Positions 1 to 7,572 of a DNA stretch of 27,932 nt are shown in pieces. The stretch lies in NCBI GenBank assembly GCA_036796435.1, contig DAIRCY010000030.1, positions 1 to 27,932 of the forward strand, read 5' to 3'. The position numbers and the translations under genes are program-made. The notes below the pieces were generated by a model, which was not told the DNA's origin, did not search any database, and saw nothing but the letters and a program-made list of their open reading frames with translations. How positions within the stretch are numbered: position 1 is the stretch's first letter; every line of letters begins with the position of its first letter. The stretch comes from JAJYVT01 sp036796435. Lineage in GTDB: Bacteria > Actinomycetota > Acidimicrobiia > Acidimicrobiales > RAAP-2.

Positions 1-1085
1 TCGAAAGCCCACCGGGGGATCTTGGTGACGACGTAGTCGATCGTCGGCTCGAAGGAGGCGGGGGTCGCTCTCGTGATGTCGTTGCGGATCTCGTCGAGCG
101 TGTAGCCGACGGCCAGCCGCGCGGCGATCTTGGCGATGGGGAAGCCCGTCGCCTTCGACGCGAGGGCGGACGACCGCGACACCCTCGGGTTCATCTCGAT
201 GATGAGCCGCTCCCCGGTCGCCGGATCGACGGCGAACTGCACGTTCGAGCCGCCGGTCTCGACTCCGACCCGCCGCAGGCACGCAAACGCGTCGTCCCGC
301 ATCGCCTGGTACTCCACGTCGGTCAGCGTCTGGGCCGGCGCGACCGTGATGGAGTCGCCCGTGTGCACGCCCATCGGGTCCAGGTTCTCGATGGAGCACA
401 CGACGACGCAGTTGTCCGCCTTGTCCCGCATGACCTCGAGCTCGTACTCCTTCCAGCCTGCGACCGACTGCTCGACGAGGATCTGGCCGACGGGGCTCGC
501 GTCGAGCCCGTCGGCGGCGAGACGCACGAGCTCGTCGCGGCCGGCTGCGATCCCGGTCCCCTTCCCGCCGAGTATGTAGCTCGGCCGGACCATGACGGGG
601 TAGCCCACCTCCTCGGCGATCGCGAGCGCCTCTTCGAGGGAGTGGGCGAACCCGCTCCTCGGCACACCGAGCCCGATCTCGGTCATCGCCCGGCGGAACA
701 GCTCCCGGTCCTCGGCCGTGCGGATCGCCTCGGGCCGGGCGCCGATCACCTCGACGCCGTCGAGGGCGCCGCGCTCCAAGAGCGCCATCGTGAGGTTCAG
801 CGCGGTCTGCCCCCCGAGCGTTGGCAAGAGCGCGTCGGGCCGCTCCTTCTCGATGATGGCCTCGAGCACCTCGGGGTCGAGCGGCTCGACGTAGGTCCGG
901 TCGGCGGTCTGGGGGTCGGTCATGATCGTCGCGGGGTTCGAGTTCGCGAGCACCACGCGGTACCCCTCCTCGCGCAGCACGCGGCACGCCTGGGTCCCCG
1001 AGTAGTCGAACTCGCACGCCTGGCCGATCACGATCGGGCCGGAGCCGATGACGAGCACCGACGAGATGTCCTGGCGGCGCGGCAC
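1..1085 (-). CDS. carB: Carbamoyl-phosphate synthase large subunit, N-terminal part (cut by window edge)
   Basis: This is the synthetase subunit that makes carbamoyl phosphate from ammonia, bicarbonate and two ATP for the pyrimidine and arginine pathways. Reading the minus strand gives an N-terminus with VLVIGSGPIVIGQACEFDYS, then LANSNPATIMTDP, LGGQTALN and EMNPRVSRSSALASKATG. These are hallmark blocks of the first ATP-grasp half. About 361 codons of an expected ~1,100 are present; the rest lies off the left edge. The start is a GTG that shares one base with the carA TAG stop (TAGTG), which implies translational coupling. It is the last gene of the pyrR-pyrB-pyrC-carA-carB series and should be controlled by the PyrR site upstream of pyrR. 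Identification is secure. Confidence 0.97.
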   Translation of the reverse strand, partial: MPRRQDISSVLVIGSGPIVIGQACEFDYSGTQACRVLREEGYRVVLANSNPATIMTDPQTADRTYVEPLDPEVLEAIIEKERPDALLPTLGGQTALNLTMALLERGALDGVEVIGARPEAIRTAEDRELFRRAMTEIGLGVPRSGFAHSLEEALAIAEEVGYPVMVRPSYILGGKGTGIAAGRDELVRLAADGLDASPVGQILVEQSVAGWKEYELEVMRDKADNCVVVCSIENLDPMGVHTGDSITVAPAQTLTDVEYQAMRDDAFACLRRVGVETGGSNVQFAVDPATGERLIIEMNPRVSRSSALASKATGFPIAKIAARLAVGYTLDEIRNDITRATPASFEPTIDYVVTKIPRWAF

Positions 1086-2152
1086 TACGCGATCATCCCG
1101 GCGAACTCGGAGAACAGGTACCCGGCGTCGTGGGGTCCGGGTCCGGCCTCGGGGTGGTACTGGACGCTGAACGCCTCCGCGACGCGGCAGCGCACGCCCT
1201 CGACGACGCCGTCGTTCAGGTTCACGTGCGTCACGTCGGCGTGCGGCACGCCGGTCACCGCGTAGTTGTGGTTCTGGCTCGTGATCTCGACGCAGCCGTC
1301 CGCGAGTCGCTGGACCGGATGGTTCGTGCCGTGGTGGCCGAAGGGCAGCTTGTAGGTCGACCCGCCGAGCGCGCTGCACAGCAGCTGGTGTCCAAGACAG
1401 ATCCCGAAGATGGGGACCTTGCCGAGGAGCTCCGCGATCGACGCGACGGCCCCGCCGAGGGCGGCCGGGTCCCCGGGGCCGTTCGACAGGAACACGCCGT
1501 CCGGATCGAGCGCGAGCACCTCGGAGGCGGTCGTCGACGCCGGGACGACGGTGACGGTGGCCAGCTTTCCGAGGTGGCGAAGCATCGTCTCTTTCACCCC
1601 GAAGTCGTACGCGACCACCCGGCGCGGGCCGTCGCCGCGCACGTAGGGGGCGTCCGTCGTGACCTCGACGACGAGGTCACGTCCGTCCGTCGGGAGGGCC
1701 TCCGCCGCCGCGTCGTGCAGTGCCGCCTCGCCCGCGGTGCCGAAGGCGCATGGCATCGCCCCCTTGTCGCGAAGGTGCCGGGTGAGCCGGCGCGTGTCGA
1801 CCCCGGTCACCGCCGGCACCCCCCGGCGGGCGAGCCAGGCGTCGAGCCCCTCCGACGCACGCCAGTTCGACGGTTCGGCCGTGAGGTCGCGCACGACCAC
1901 GCCGCGGCAGTGGACGCGCCCCGACTCGTCGTCGGCGCCGTTCACGCCGTAGTTGCCGATGTGCGGGTAGGTGAAGGCGATCACCTGGCCCGCGTACGAC
2001 GGGTCGGTGATCACCTCCTGGTAGCCCGAGAGCGCGGTGTTGAAGACGAGCTCCCCGGTCGCGATGGGGTGCGCGGCACCCGCGGCCTCCCCTTCGAACA
2101 CCTCGCCGTCGGCGAGCACGAGCAGCGCCGGGGTGCGCTCGACCCCGCTCAC
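1085..2152 (-). CDS. carA: Carbamoyl-phosphate synthase small (glutaminase) subunit
   Basis: This subunit hydrolyses glutamine and feeds ammonia to CarB. The 355-residue protein has the CPSase small-chain N-terminal domain (LVFNTALSGYQEV near residues 35-47) and a class I glutamine amidotransferase domain. The nucleophile is C252 in GICLGHQ, and H333 and E335 (VQYHPE) complete the triad. SNGPGDP at about 223-229 is also typical. The GTG start overlaps the pyrC stop as GTGA, and the frame further upstream is only the antisense-free extension through pyrC, so I reject the longer open frame. At 355 residues it is slightly shorter than the enterobacterial protein. Confidence 0.96.
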   Translation of the reverse strand: MSGVERTPALLVLADGEVFEGEAAGAAHPIATGELVFNTALSGYQEVITDPSYAGQVIAFTYPHIGNYGVNGADDESGRVHCRGVVVRDLTAEPSNWRASEGLDAWLARRGVPAVTGVDTRRLTRHLRDKGAMPCAFGTAGEAALHDAAAEALPTDGRDLVVEVTTDAPYVRGDGPRRVVAYDFGVKETMLRHLGKLATVTVVPASTTASEVLALDPDGVFLSNGPGDPAALGGAVASIAELLGKVPIFGICLGHQLLCSALGGSTYKLPFGHHGTNHPVQRLADGCVEITSQNHNYAVTGVPHADVTHVNLNDGVVEGVRCRVAEAFSVQYHPEAGPGPHDAGYLFSEFAGMIA

Positions 2153-3435
2153 CGCTGCGGCTCCCCGTCGACGACGACCGCGTCGCCGCCCACGATCGTG
2201 TGGCGGTTGCGGCCGGTGAGCTTCCACCCTGCGTACGGCGAGTTGCGGCTCCGGCTGGCGAGCCGTGCCGGGTCGACGGTCCAGGTGGCCGCGGGGTCGA
2301 TCACGCAGAGGTTCGCCGCGGCGCCCTCGGCCACCGGTCCGCCGTGGCGCGGCGCGAGGCCGGCGATCGAGGCCGGCTTCCAGCTGAGGCAGGCCAGGGC
2401 GACCTCGAGGTCGAGCACCGCCAGCGCGATCGAAAGGGCGGTCTCGAGCCCGAGCATGCCGGGGGGCGCCTCGTCGAAGGGGAGGTCCTTCGCCTCGGGG
2501 GCGTGGGGCGCGTGATCGGTCGCGATGGCGTCGATCGTGCCGTCGCGCAGGCCCGCTGCCAGCGCGGCCAGGTCCGCCTCCTCGCGCAACGGCGGGTTGA
2601 CCTTGAAGGTCGGGTCGTAGCCGGCGCACGCGGCGTCGGTCAGCACGAGGTGGTGAGGCGCGGCCTCGGCGGTGACCGAGAGCCCCTCGGCCTTCGCGTG
2701 CCGGACGAGCTCGACCGAGCCGGCCGTCGACAGGTGGAGGAAGTGGAGCCTGCCGCGGGTGAGGCGGGCGAGCGCGACGTCTCGCGCGACCATCGACTCC
2801 TCCGCGGCGGACGGGATGCCGGGAAGCCCCAGCCGGCTCGACCACGCGCCCTCGTGCATCGCGCCGGCGGCGGCGAGACGCTCGTCCTCGCAGTGCTGGG
2901 CGAGGACCACACCGAGATCTCGGGCGTAGTCGAGGGCCCGGCGCATCAAGGTGCCGTCCTGCACCCCGGTGCCGTCGTCGGTGAACAGGCGCACCCCGAG
3001 CTCGGCGAGCTCGCCCATCGGCGCCAGCCGCTCCCCCGCCCTCCCGACGGTGATCGCGCCGGCGACCGCGACCTCGACTGGGGCCGCGGCGCCGAGCGCG
3101 AGCACCTCGCGCGCGACGGCGGCCGAGTCGACCGGCGGCTCGGTGTTGGGCATGGCGACGACCGCCGTGTAGCCGCCGAGGGCCGCCGCGCGGCCACCTG
3201 ACTCCACCGTCTCGGCCTCCTCCCTCCCCGGCTGGCGGAGGTGCGCGTGGATGTCGACGAGCCCGGGCGCCACCACGCAGCCGGAGGCGTCGAGGACGCG
3301 CGCGCCTCGGGGCGCATGGCCCGCCGCGTCCGGGCCGACGGCTCGCACCACGCCCTCTGCGATCACCACGTCGGCGCGCCGGCGGCCGCTCGAGTCGACG
3401 ACCTCGCCCCCGCGAAGCACGAGCGGCCCGTTCAC
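2149..3435 (-). CDS. pyrC: Dihydroorotase (class I type)
   Basis: The enzyme cyclises carbamoyl aspartate to dihydroorotate, the third step of UMP synthesis. The 428-residue protein carries the metal-binding DIHAHLRQPG motif (H63 and H65), then a TEPPVDS region, LFTDDGTG, QHCEDE, APHHLVLTD and the TDHAPH motif with its catalytic Asp at about residue 300. The length and the DIHAHLRQPGREE signature fit the class I amidohydrolase-type dihydroorotases found with pyrB in Gram-positive bacteria. The GTG start overlaps the pyrB stop (GTGA). It sits between pyrB and carA in the PyrR-controlled operon segment. A related hydantoinase is possible in principle, but the context argues against it. Confidence 0.95.
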   Translation of the reverse strand: MNGPLVLRGGEVVDSSGRRRADVVIAEGVVRAVGPDAAGHAPRGARVLDASGCVVAPGLVDIHAHLRQPGREEAETVESGGRAAALGGYTAVVAMPNTEPPVDSAAVAREVLALGAAAPVEVAVAGAITVGRAGERLAPMGELAELGVRLFTDDGTGVQDGTLMRRALDYARDLGVVLAQHCEDERLAAAGAMHEGAWSSRLGLPGIPSAAEESMVARDVALARLTRGRLHFLHLSTAGSVELVRHAKAEGLSVTAEAAPHHLVLTDAACAGYDPTFKVNPPLREEADLAALAAGLRDGTIDAIATDHAPHAPEAKDLPFDEAPPGMLGLETALSIALAVLDLEVALACLSWKPASIAGLAPRHGGPVAEGAAANLCVIDPAATWTVDPARLASRSRNSPYAGWKLTGRNRHTIVGGDAVVVDGEPQR

Positions 3436-4346
3436 ATCACACCGCCGAGGAGGAGGAAGAGGACGGCCATGCGGACGGCCACTCCGTTGGTCACCTGACG
3501 GGTGACGACCGACTGCGGCAGGTCCGCGACGTCGCTTGCGATCTCGACGCCGCGGATCATCGGGCCGGGGTGCGTCACGATCGCGCCGGGGTCGAGGAGG
3601 GCCGCGCGGCGGGCGGTGAGGCCGAAGCGCGCGGTGTACTCGCGAAGGCTGGGCACGAACGCACCGCTGCCGCGTTCGGCCTGGAGCCTCAGCAGCGACA
3701 CCACGTCGGCCTTGGGCAGCTCCGCGTCGAGGTCGTCGGTGACCTCGACCGGCCACCCCTCCAAAGAAGGCGGGAGCAGGCTCGACGGCGCGACGAGCGT
3801 CACCGACGCGCCGAGCGCGCTGTAGGCGAGCACCTGGGAGCGCGCCACGCGGCTGTGGCGGATGTCGCCGACCACGACGACCCGGGCGCCGTCTACGGCC
3901 CCGCGCACCTGCTGCACCGTGAAGCAGTCCAAGAGCGCCTGGGTCGGGTGCTCGTGCCAGCCGTCGCCCCCGTTGACCACCTTGCACCGCTTCACCCACC
4001 GGCTCACTTGGACCGGCACGCCGCTCGACGAGTGGCGCACCACGAGCGCGTCCATCCCCATCGCCTCGACGGTCTCCACGGTGTCGCGGATGGACTCGCC
4101 CTTCTTCAGCGAGGAGGCCGCCGCCGAGAACGAGAGCACGTCGGCAGAGAGCCGCTTCGCCGCGGTCTCGAACGAGAGCCGGGTGCGCGTCGAGTCCTCG
4201 AAGAACAGCGTCGCCACCGCCCTGCCCCGAAGCGTCGGGACCTTGCGGATCGGTCTCGACTCGACCTCGGCGAACGCCGCCGCGACCCGCAGCACCTCTT
4301 CGATGCCGTCGCGGCCGAGGTCGTTGATCGAGAGCAGGTGTGTCAC
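3432..4346 (-). CDS. pyrB: Aspartate carbamoyltransferase catalytic chain
   Basis: This enzyme joins carbamoyl phosphate and aspartate, the committed step of pyrimidine synthesis. The 304-residue protein has the carbamoyl-phosphate-binding motif FFEDSTRTRLSFE (S52-T53-R54-T55-R56), then WHEHPTQALLD for substrate binding and a C-terminal HPGPMIRG block. No pyrI regulatory chain is visible, as expected for operons controlled by PyrR. The start is GTG and overlaps the pyrR stop (GTGA). Length and motifs are normal, so this is secure. Confidence 0.97.
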   Translation of the reverse strand: MTHLLSINDLGRDGIEEVLRVAAAFAEVESRPIRKVPTLRGRAVATLFFEDSTRTRLSFETAAKRLSADVLSFSAAASSLKKGESIRDTVETVEAMGMDALVVRHSSSGVPVQVSRWVKRCKVVNGGDGWHEHPTQALLDCFTVQQVRGAVDGARVVVVGDIRHSRVARSQVLAYSALGASVTLVAPSSLLPPSLEGWPVEVTDDLDAELPKADVVSLLRLQAERGSGAFVPSLREYTARFGLTARRAALLDPGAIVTHPGPMIRGVEIASDVADLPQSVVTRQVTNGVAVRMAVLFLLLGGVM

Positions 4347-4900
4347 TGCAGCGTCCCGATCGTCACGCCGTCCTCGGAGACGTCCACCATCTCGGAGCTG
4401 CGGGTCGGCAGGTTCTTTCCGACGAAGTCGGGGCGGATCGGCAGCTCGCGGTGGCCGCGGTCGACCATCACCGCCAGCTGCACCGCGCGTGCGCGGCCGA
4501 AGTCGCTCAACGCGTGCAGCGCCGCGCGCACGGTGCGCCCGGTGTAGAGCACGTCGTCGACGAGGACGACCACCTTGCCCGTGAGGTCGAGCGGCATCTC
4601 GGTCGCCGCCTCGGGCAGCACCGGGCGCAGGCCGATGTCGTCGCGGTAGAAGGCGACGTCGAGCGTGCCGACCGGGATGTCGACGCCCTCCGCCTCGCGC
4701 AGCACCTCGGCGATCCGTTGCGCGAGCGGGACGCCGCCGGTCTGCAGACCGACGAGGACGACGTCGTCGAGGCCCCCGTTTCGTTCGGCGACTTCGTGCG
4801 CCATCCGCACGAGTGCGCGGTGCACGTCTGTCGCGGAGAGGACCTGGGAGCGGGGAACGAAGGTGCGGCCGCGGGTATGGCTGCGCTCGCGTTCGGCCAC
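4343..4900 (-). CDS. pyrR: PyrR, RNA-binding regulator of pyrimidine genes / uracil phosphoribosyltransferase
   Basis: PyrR senses UMP/UTP and PRPP and binds a stem-loop in pyr mRNA leaders; many members also keep uracil phosphoribosyltransferase activity. The 185-residue protein shows the type I phosphoribosyltransferase PRPP loop VVVLVDDVLYTGRT in its second half, plus LVGLQTGGVPLAQRI and DVAFYRDD, all typical of PyrR. I chose the GTG at 4900 because GGAGGAG lies 3-9 bases upstream of it; the longer open frame runs into nusB and would have no function there. It is the first gene of the pyrimidine block and its leader carries a candidate PyrR-binding hairpin, which suggests autoregulation. 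Confidence 0.95.
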   Translation of the reverse strand: MAERERSHTRGRTFVPRSQVLSATDVHRALVRMAHEVAERNGGLDDVVLVGLQTGGVPLAQRIAEVLREAEGVDIPVGTLDVAFYRDDIGLRPVLPEAATEMPLDLTGKVVVLVDDVLYTGRTVRAALHALSDFGRARAVQLAVMVDRGHRELPIRPDFVGKNLPTRSSEMVDVSEDGVTIGTLQ

Positions 4901-4902
4901 TG

Positions 4903-4943
4903 CTCCTCCAGTCCGTACGGGCCTCACGGGACCCGCTTCACGG
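4903..4943 (-). promoter_or_regulatory. Candidate PyrR-binding RNA hairpin plus adjacent pyrR ribosome binding site
   Basis: In the 53-base gap between nusB and pyrR, the minus-strand RNA contains GGUCCCGUGAGGCC. This fits the known PyrR-loop consensus ARUCCNGNGAGGYU at its core (UCC-C-G-U-GAGG-C). It sits in a hairpin at 4943-4913: lower stem CCGU/ACGG, an unpaired GAA on the 5' side, then upper stem GCGGG/CCCGU. A purine bulge on the 5' side is also a known feature of these loops. The ribosome binding site GGAGGAG (4909-4903) begins three bases after the hairpin. There is no room for an attenuator terminator, so translational control is the likely mechanism, as described for mycobacterial PyrR. 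Confidence 0.72.
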
Positions 4944-4953
4944 TGAGTTGACC

Positions 4954-5352
4954 TTACCGCACGCGGGTCGCGATGGTGCTCAATATCCCGTTCACGAAGG
5001 CGCCCGACTCCTCGGTCGAGTAGGTCTTCACGAGCTCGACCGCCTCGTCGAGGATGACGGCCGTCGGCGGCCCGCCGGGCTCGAGGAGCTCGGCGACGGC
5101 CATGCGCAGGACCAACCGGTCGACCACGGCCATCCGGTCGAGGGGCCACCCGATCGACGCCTCGCCGACCAGCTCGTCCGCCCGGGGGCGGTGGCGCGCC
5201 GTCACCGTCACGAGCTGCGCGGCGAACGGGTCCGCCGGGACGGCCAGGGCCTCGAGGACGGCGCCGGGCTCCTCCCCCTTCATCTCCGCCTCGTAGAGGA
5301 GACCCAGGGCGCGTTCGCGCGACTGGTGGCGCGTCGGCTCGTCGGCTGGCAC
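4954..5352 (-). CDS. nusB: Transcription antitermination factor NusB
   Basis: NusB binds boxA RNA with NusE (S10) and supports rRNA antitermination. The 132-residue all-helical protein shows the family blocks R-x2-ALGLLYEAE near residues 13-22, DRMAVVDRLVLRMAVAEL in the middle and ILDEAVELVKTYSTEESGAFVNGILS near the C-terminus (read as the usual INE-VELAK-FVNG pattern). The start is GTG at 5352, preceded by GAGGA about seven bases upstream and 19 bases after the efp stop. The efp-nusB pair is a common bacterial neighbourhood. pyrR follows after the leader gap. Confidence 0.93.
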   Translation of the reverse strand: MPADEPTRHQSRERALGLLYEAEMKGEEPGAVLEALAVPADPFAAQLVTVTARHRPRADELVGEASIGWPLDRMAVVDRLVLRMAVAELLEPGGPPTAVILDEAVELVKTYSTEESGAFVNGILSTIATRVR

Positions 5353-5371
5353 GTGGTCCTCGTCGCCGGGC

Positions 5372-5932
5372 TCAGGCCCGGGTCAGGTACTCCCCGGTCC
5401 GCGTGTCCACCCGGATCGACTCGCCCGGGCTCACGAACAGCGGCACCTGCACGACGAGCCCGGTCTCGAGCGTCGCCGGCTTGCGGGCTCCCGACACGCG
5501 GTCGCCCTGGAGTCCGGGCTCGGTGACCGTCACCGTCAGCTCGACCGCCGCGGGGAGGTCGACCCCGACGATGTCAGTTCCGTACATCTGGAGGTGGGCG
5601 GCGTTCCCCTCCTTCAGGTAGTTCGCCGCGTCGCCGAGCGAGCCGCGCGGCACCTGCATCTGCTCGTAGCTCGTCGAGTCCATGAAGACGTAGTCGTCAC
5701 CGTCGCGGTAGAGGAACTGCATCTCGCGCTTGTCGATGATCGCCTGCTCGAGCTTCTCGTCGGCACGGTACGTCCTGTCGACCACGGCGCCGGTCCGCAC
5801 GTTCTTCAGCTTGGTGCGGACGAACGCGCCGCCCTTCCCTGGCTTCACGTGCTGGAACTCGACCACGGAGAAGAGGCCCTCCGGGAGATCGAGCGTCATG
5901 CCGTTCTTCAGGTCGTTGGTGGAGACGGGCAT
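5372..5932 (-). CDS. efp: Translation elongation factor P
   Basis: EF-P rescues ribosomes stalled on polyproline stretches. The 186-residue protein has the three-domain EF-P length and the N-terminal loop HVKPGKGGAFVRTKLKNV, with K33 at the tip where other bacteria carry lysine or arginine modifications. The C-terminal block FVSPGESIRVDTRTGEYLTRA is diagnostic. No EpmA/EpmB-type modification gene is near, so the modification state is unknown. The ATG start has AGGAG at 5950-5946, an unusually long 13-base spacing, and that ribosome binding site lies in a degenerate partial copy of the 14-bp repeat array directly upstream. Confidence 0.96.
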   Translation of the reverse strand: MPVSTNDLKNGMTLDLPEGLFSVVEFQHVKPGKGGAFVRTKLKNVRTGAVVDRTYRADEKLEQAIIDKREMQFLYRDGDDYVFMDSTSYEQMQVPRGSLGDAANYLKEGNAAHLQMYGTDIVGVDLPAAVELTVTVTEPGLQGDRVSGARKPATLETGLVVQVPLFVSPGESIRVDTRTGEYLTRA

Positions 5933-5950
5933 CGTTTTCGTAGTGCTCCT

Positions 5951-6020
5951 GTGCTCGGTGCGCTGTGCTCGGTGCGCTGTGCTCGGTGCGCTGTGCTCGG
6001 TGCGCTGTGCTCGGTGTGCT
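5951..6020. repeat. Five-copy 14-bp tandem repeat between pepQ-like gene and efp
   Basis: The unit gtgctcggtgcgct (AGCGCACCGAGCAC on the transcribed minus strand) occurs five times head to tail with no spacers: 5951-5964, 5965-5978, 5979-5992, 5993-6006 and 6007-6020. The first four are identical; the fifth differs by one base at 6017. An eight-base remnant (gtgctcct, 5943-5950) continues the array and contains the efp ribosome binding site. The other end touches the pepQ-like stop codon. The array fills nearly the whole gap and looks like a slippage-prone minisatellite. Confidence 0.95.
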
Positions 6021-7114
6021 TACGCGACGGCAGCCTTCACGAAATTCGTGAGGGGCCGGCTGCCGTTCTCGGTCACCACGATGGTGTCCTCGATCCGGAC
6101 GCCGCCGGCGCCCGGGAGATAGACCCCGGGTTCCACCGTGACGACCATGCCTTCGGCCAGGGTAGCAGTGCCCAGCGGGCTGACCGCCGGGGCCTCGTGG
6201 ATGTCGAGACCGACGCCGTGGCCCGTGCCGTGCTCGAACCGGTCGCCCCAGCCGGCCTCCGAGATCACCGCCCGGCAGACCTCGTCGATCCCCCTGCACG
6301 AGACGCCGGGGGCGACGGCGGCCGCGCCCTTGGCCTGCGCCTCGCGCACCACCTCGAGGACCCGGGCGAGCTCGCCTTCGGGCTCGCCACCGACGAAGAA
6401 CGTCCGCGTCATGTCCGACCGGTAGCCCTCGAAGAGCGCCCCGAAGTCGACCACCACGGGGTCGCCGTGACCGATGATGCGCTCGGTCGGACGGTGATGC
6501 GGCTTCGCGGAGTTGGGGCCGGACGCCACGATCGTCTCGAAGGCGGCGGCCTCCGCTCCGCCCCGCCGCATGGCGGTGTCGAGCGCGAGCCCGAATTCGG
6601 ACTCGCTCACACCCTCCGACAGCATGGAGAGCACCTCTTCGAGGGCGCGGTCCGCGATCTGCGCCGCCCGGGCGATGCGGTCGATCTCTCCCCCGTCCTT
6701 CCGCTCACGCAGCGACTCCACCTGCCCGCTCGCCGGGACGATCTCGCCCAGCCGGTCGGCCCAGTGGCGGCTCTCGCTCCAGCTGACGTGGTCCGCCTCG
6801 AGTCCGATGCGCGCCGAGTGCGGACCGCCCGACAGGAAGGACCGCACCGCGTCGCGCTGCGCCCCGAGCGCGCCGATGGAGATCTCGATGCTGCTTCCCG
6901 CGGCCTCGACCTGCTCGTCGGACTGCGTGCGGTAGCGGCCGTCGGTGGTGAGCAGCGCCCCGGCGCGGGTCACTGCGAGCACTCCTGCGGATCCGGTGAA
7001 GCCGGTCAGGTACCGGACGTTCTGGAGCTCGGTGACCACCAGCGCGTCGATCCCGGCGCCGTCGAACCGCTCGCGCAGGCGATCGAGACGGGACCGGGTC
7101 TCGAGGGGCCTCAT
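6020..7114 (-). CDS. pepQ: M24 family Xaa-Pro peptidase (PepQ-like)
   Basis: This is a dinuclear-metal aminopeptidase or prolidase that cleaves next to proline. The 364-residue protein has a creatinase-type N-terminal domain (to about residue 125) and a pita-bread catalytic domain. All five metal ligands are visible: D223 and D234 (VVDFGALFEGYRSDMTRTF), H299 (GTGHGVGL), E328 (TVEPGVY) and E342 (RIEDT). Whether it is an aminopeptidase P or a true prolidase cannot be decided by eye. The ATG overlaps the aroQ stop (ATGA). The aroQ-pepQ-efp order is common in Gram-positive bacteria and actinobacteria. Confidence 0.93.
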   Translation of the reverse strand: MRPLETRSRLDRLRERFDGAGIDALVVTELQNVRYLTGFTGSAGVLAVTRAGALLTTDGRYRTQSDEQVEAAGSSIEISIGALGAQRDAVRSFLSGGPHSARIGLEADHVSWSESRHWADRLGEIVPASGQVESLRERKDGGEIDRIARAAQIADRALEEVLSMLSEGVSESEFGLALDTAMRRGGAEAAAFETIVASGPNSAKPHHRPTERIIGHGDPVVVDFGALFEGYRSDMTRTFFVGGEPEGELARVLEVVREAQAKGAAAVAPGVSCRGIDEVCRAVISEAGWGDRFEHGTGHGVGLDIHEAPAVSPLGTATLAEGMVVTVEPGVYLPGAGGVRIEDTIVVTENGSRPLTNFVKAAVA

Positions 7115-7572
7115 CGGTCGCCCTTCTCGCCGCTCCCGCTCCTACCGGCGAGACGCACGGCCGCTTCGACCGCCAGCTCGTAGCCGAGACCCCCCATGCC
7201 CGCGACGAGACCGTCTGCGACCGGCGCGATCACCGACGTGTGGCGGAAGGGCTCGCGCGCCGCCGGGTTCGAGAGGTGGAGCTCGACGACCACGCCGTCG
7301 TAGGCGGCGAGCGCGTCGTGCAGCGACCAGCTCGTGTGGGTGAGCGCGCCTGCGTTCACGACGATGGCGTCGGCGGTGCCGCGCGCGCGGTGGACCGCGT
7401 CGACGAGCGCCCCCTCGTCGTTGGTCTGGAAGTGGTCGAGGGTCCAGCCGTGTGCACCGGCGGCCGCCGTGGCGCGCTCGACGTGGCGCTCGAGGGTGTC
7501 CATGCCATACACCTCGGGCTCGCGGGTGCCGAGGAGGTCAAGGTTCGGACCCGAAAGGAGGGTCAGGTGCAC
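7111..7572 (-). CDS. aroQ: Type II 3-dehydroquinate dehydratase
   Basis: It dehydrates 3-dehydroquinate to 3-dehydroshikimate, step three of the shikimate pathway. The 153-residue protein begins HLTLLSGPNLDLLGTREPE, and contains the catalytic Y22 on the flexible loop (REPEVYG), the INAGA-like VNAGALTHTS (residues 72-81) and H99 in ELHLSNP. Length and motifs fit the small dodecameric type II family. I chose the GTG at 7572 because the conserved N-terminal strand begins immediately after it; this start overlaps the end of aroB by ten bases. The gene sits in aroC-aroK-aroB-aroQ order. Confidence 0.95.
   Translation of the reverse strand: MHLTLLSGPNLDLLGTREPEVYGMDTLERHVERATAAAGAHGWTLDHFQTNDEGALVDAVHRARGTADAIVVNAGALTHTSWSLHDALAAYDGVVVELHLSNPAAREPFRHTSVIAPVADGLVAGMGGLGYELAVEAAVRLAGRSGSGEKGDR

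Noticed and set aside
1085..2845. Extended carA reading frame of 586 codons
   Set aside because: The extra 230 codons are out-of-frame pyrC. The GTG at 2152 with a GTGA overlap fits the family N-terminus.
4901..4953. Transcription attenuator (terminator/antiterminator) before pyrR
   Set aside because: The gap is too short and has no T-run; only the PyrR-type loop and the ribosome binding site fit.
5951..6020. Repeat array as a CRISPR
   Set aside because: Units are 14 bp, contiguous and without spacers, and no cas genes are present.
5594..7183. Open plus-strand frame of about 530 codons
   Set aside because: It is antisense to efp and the pepQ-like gene, and it passes through the 14-bp repeat array, giving a low-complexity segment.
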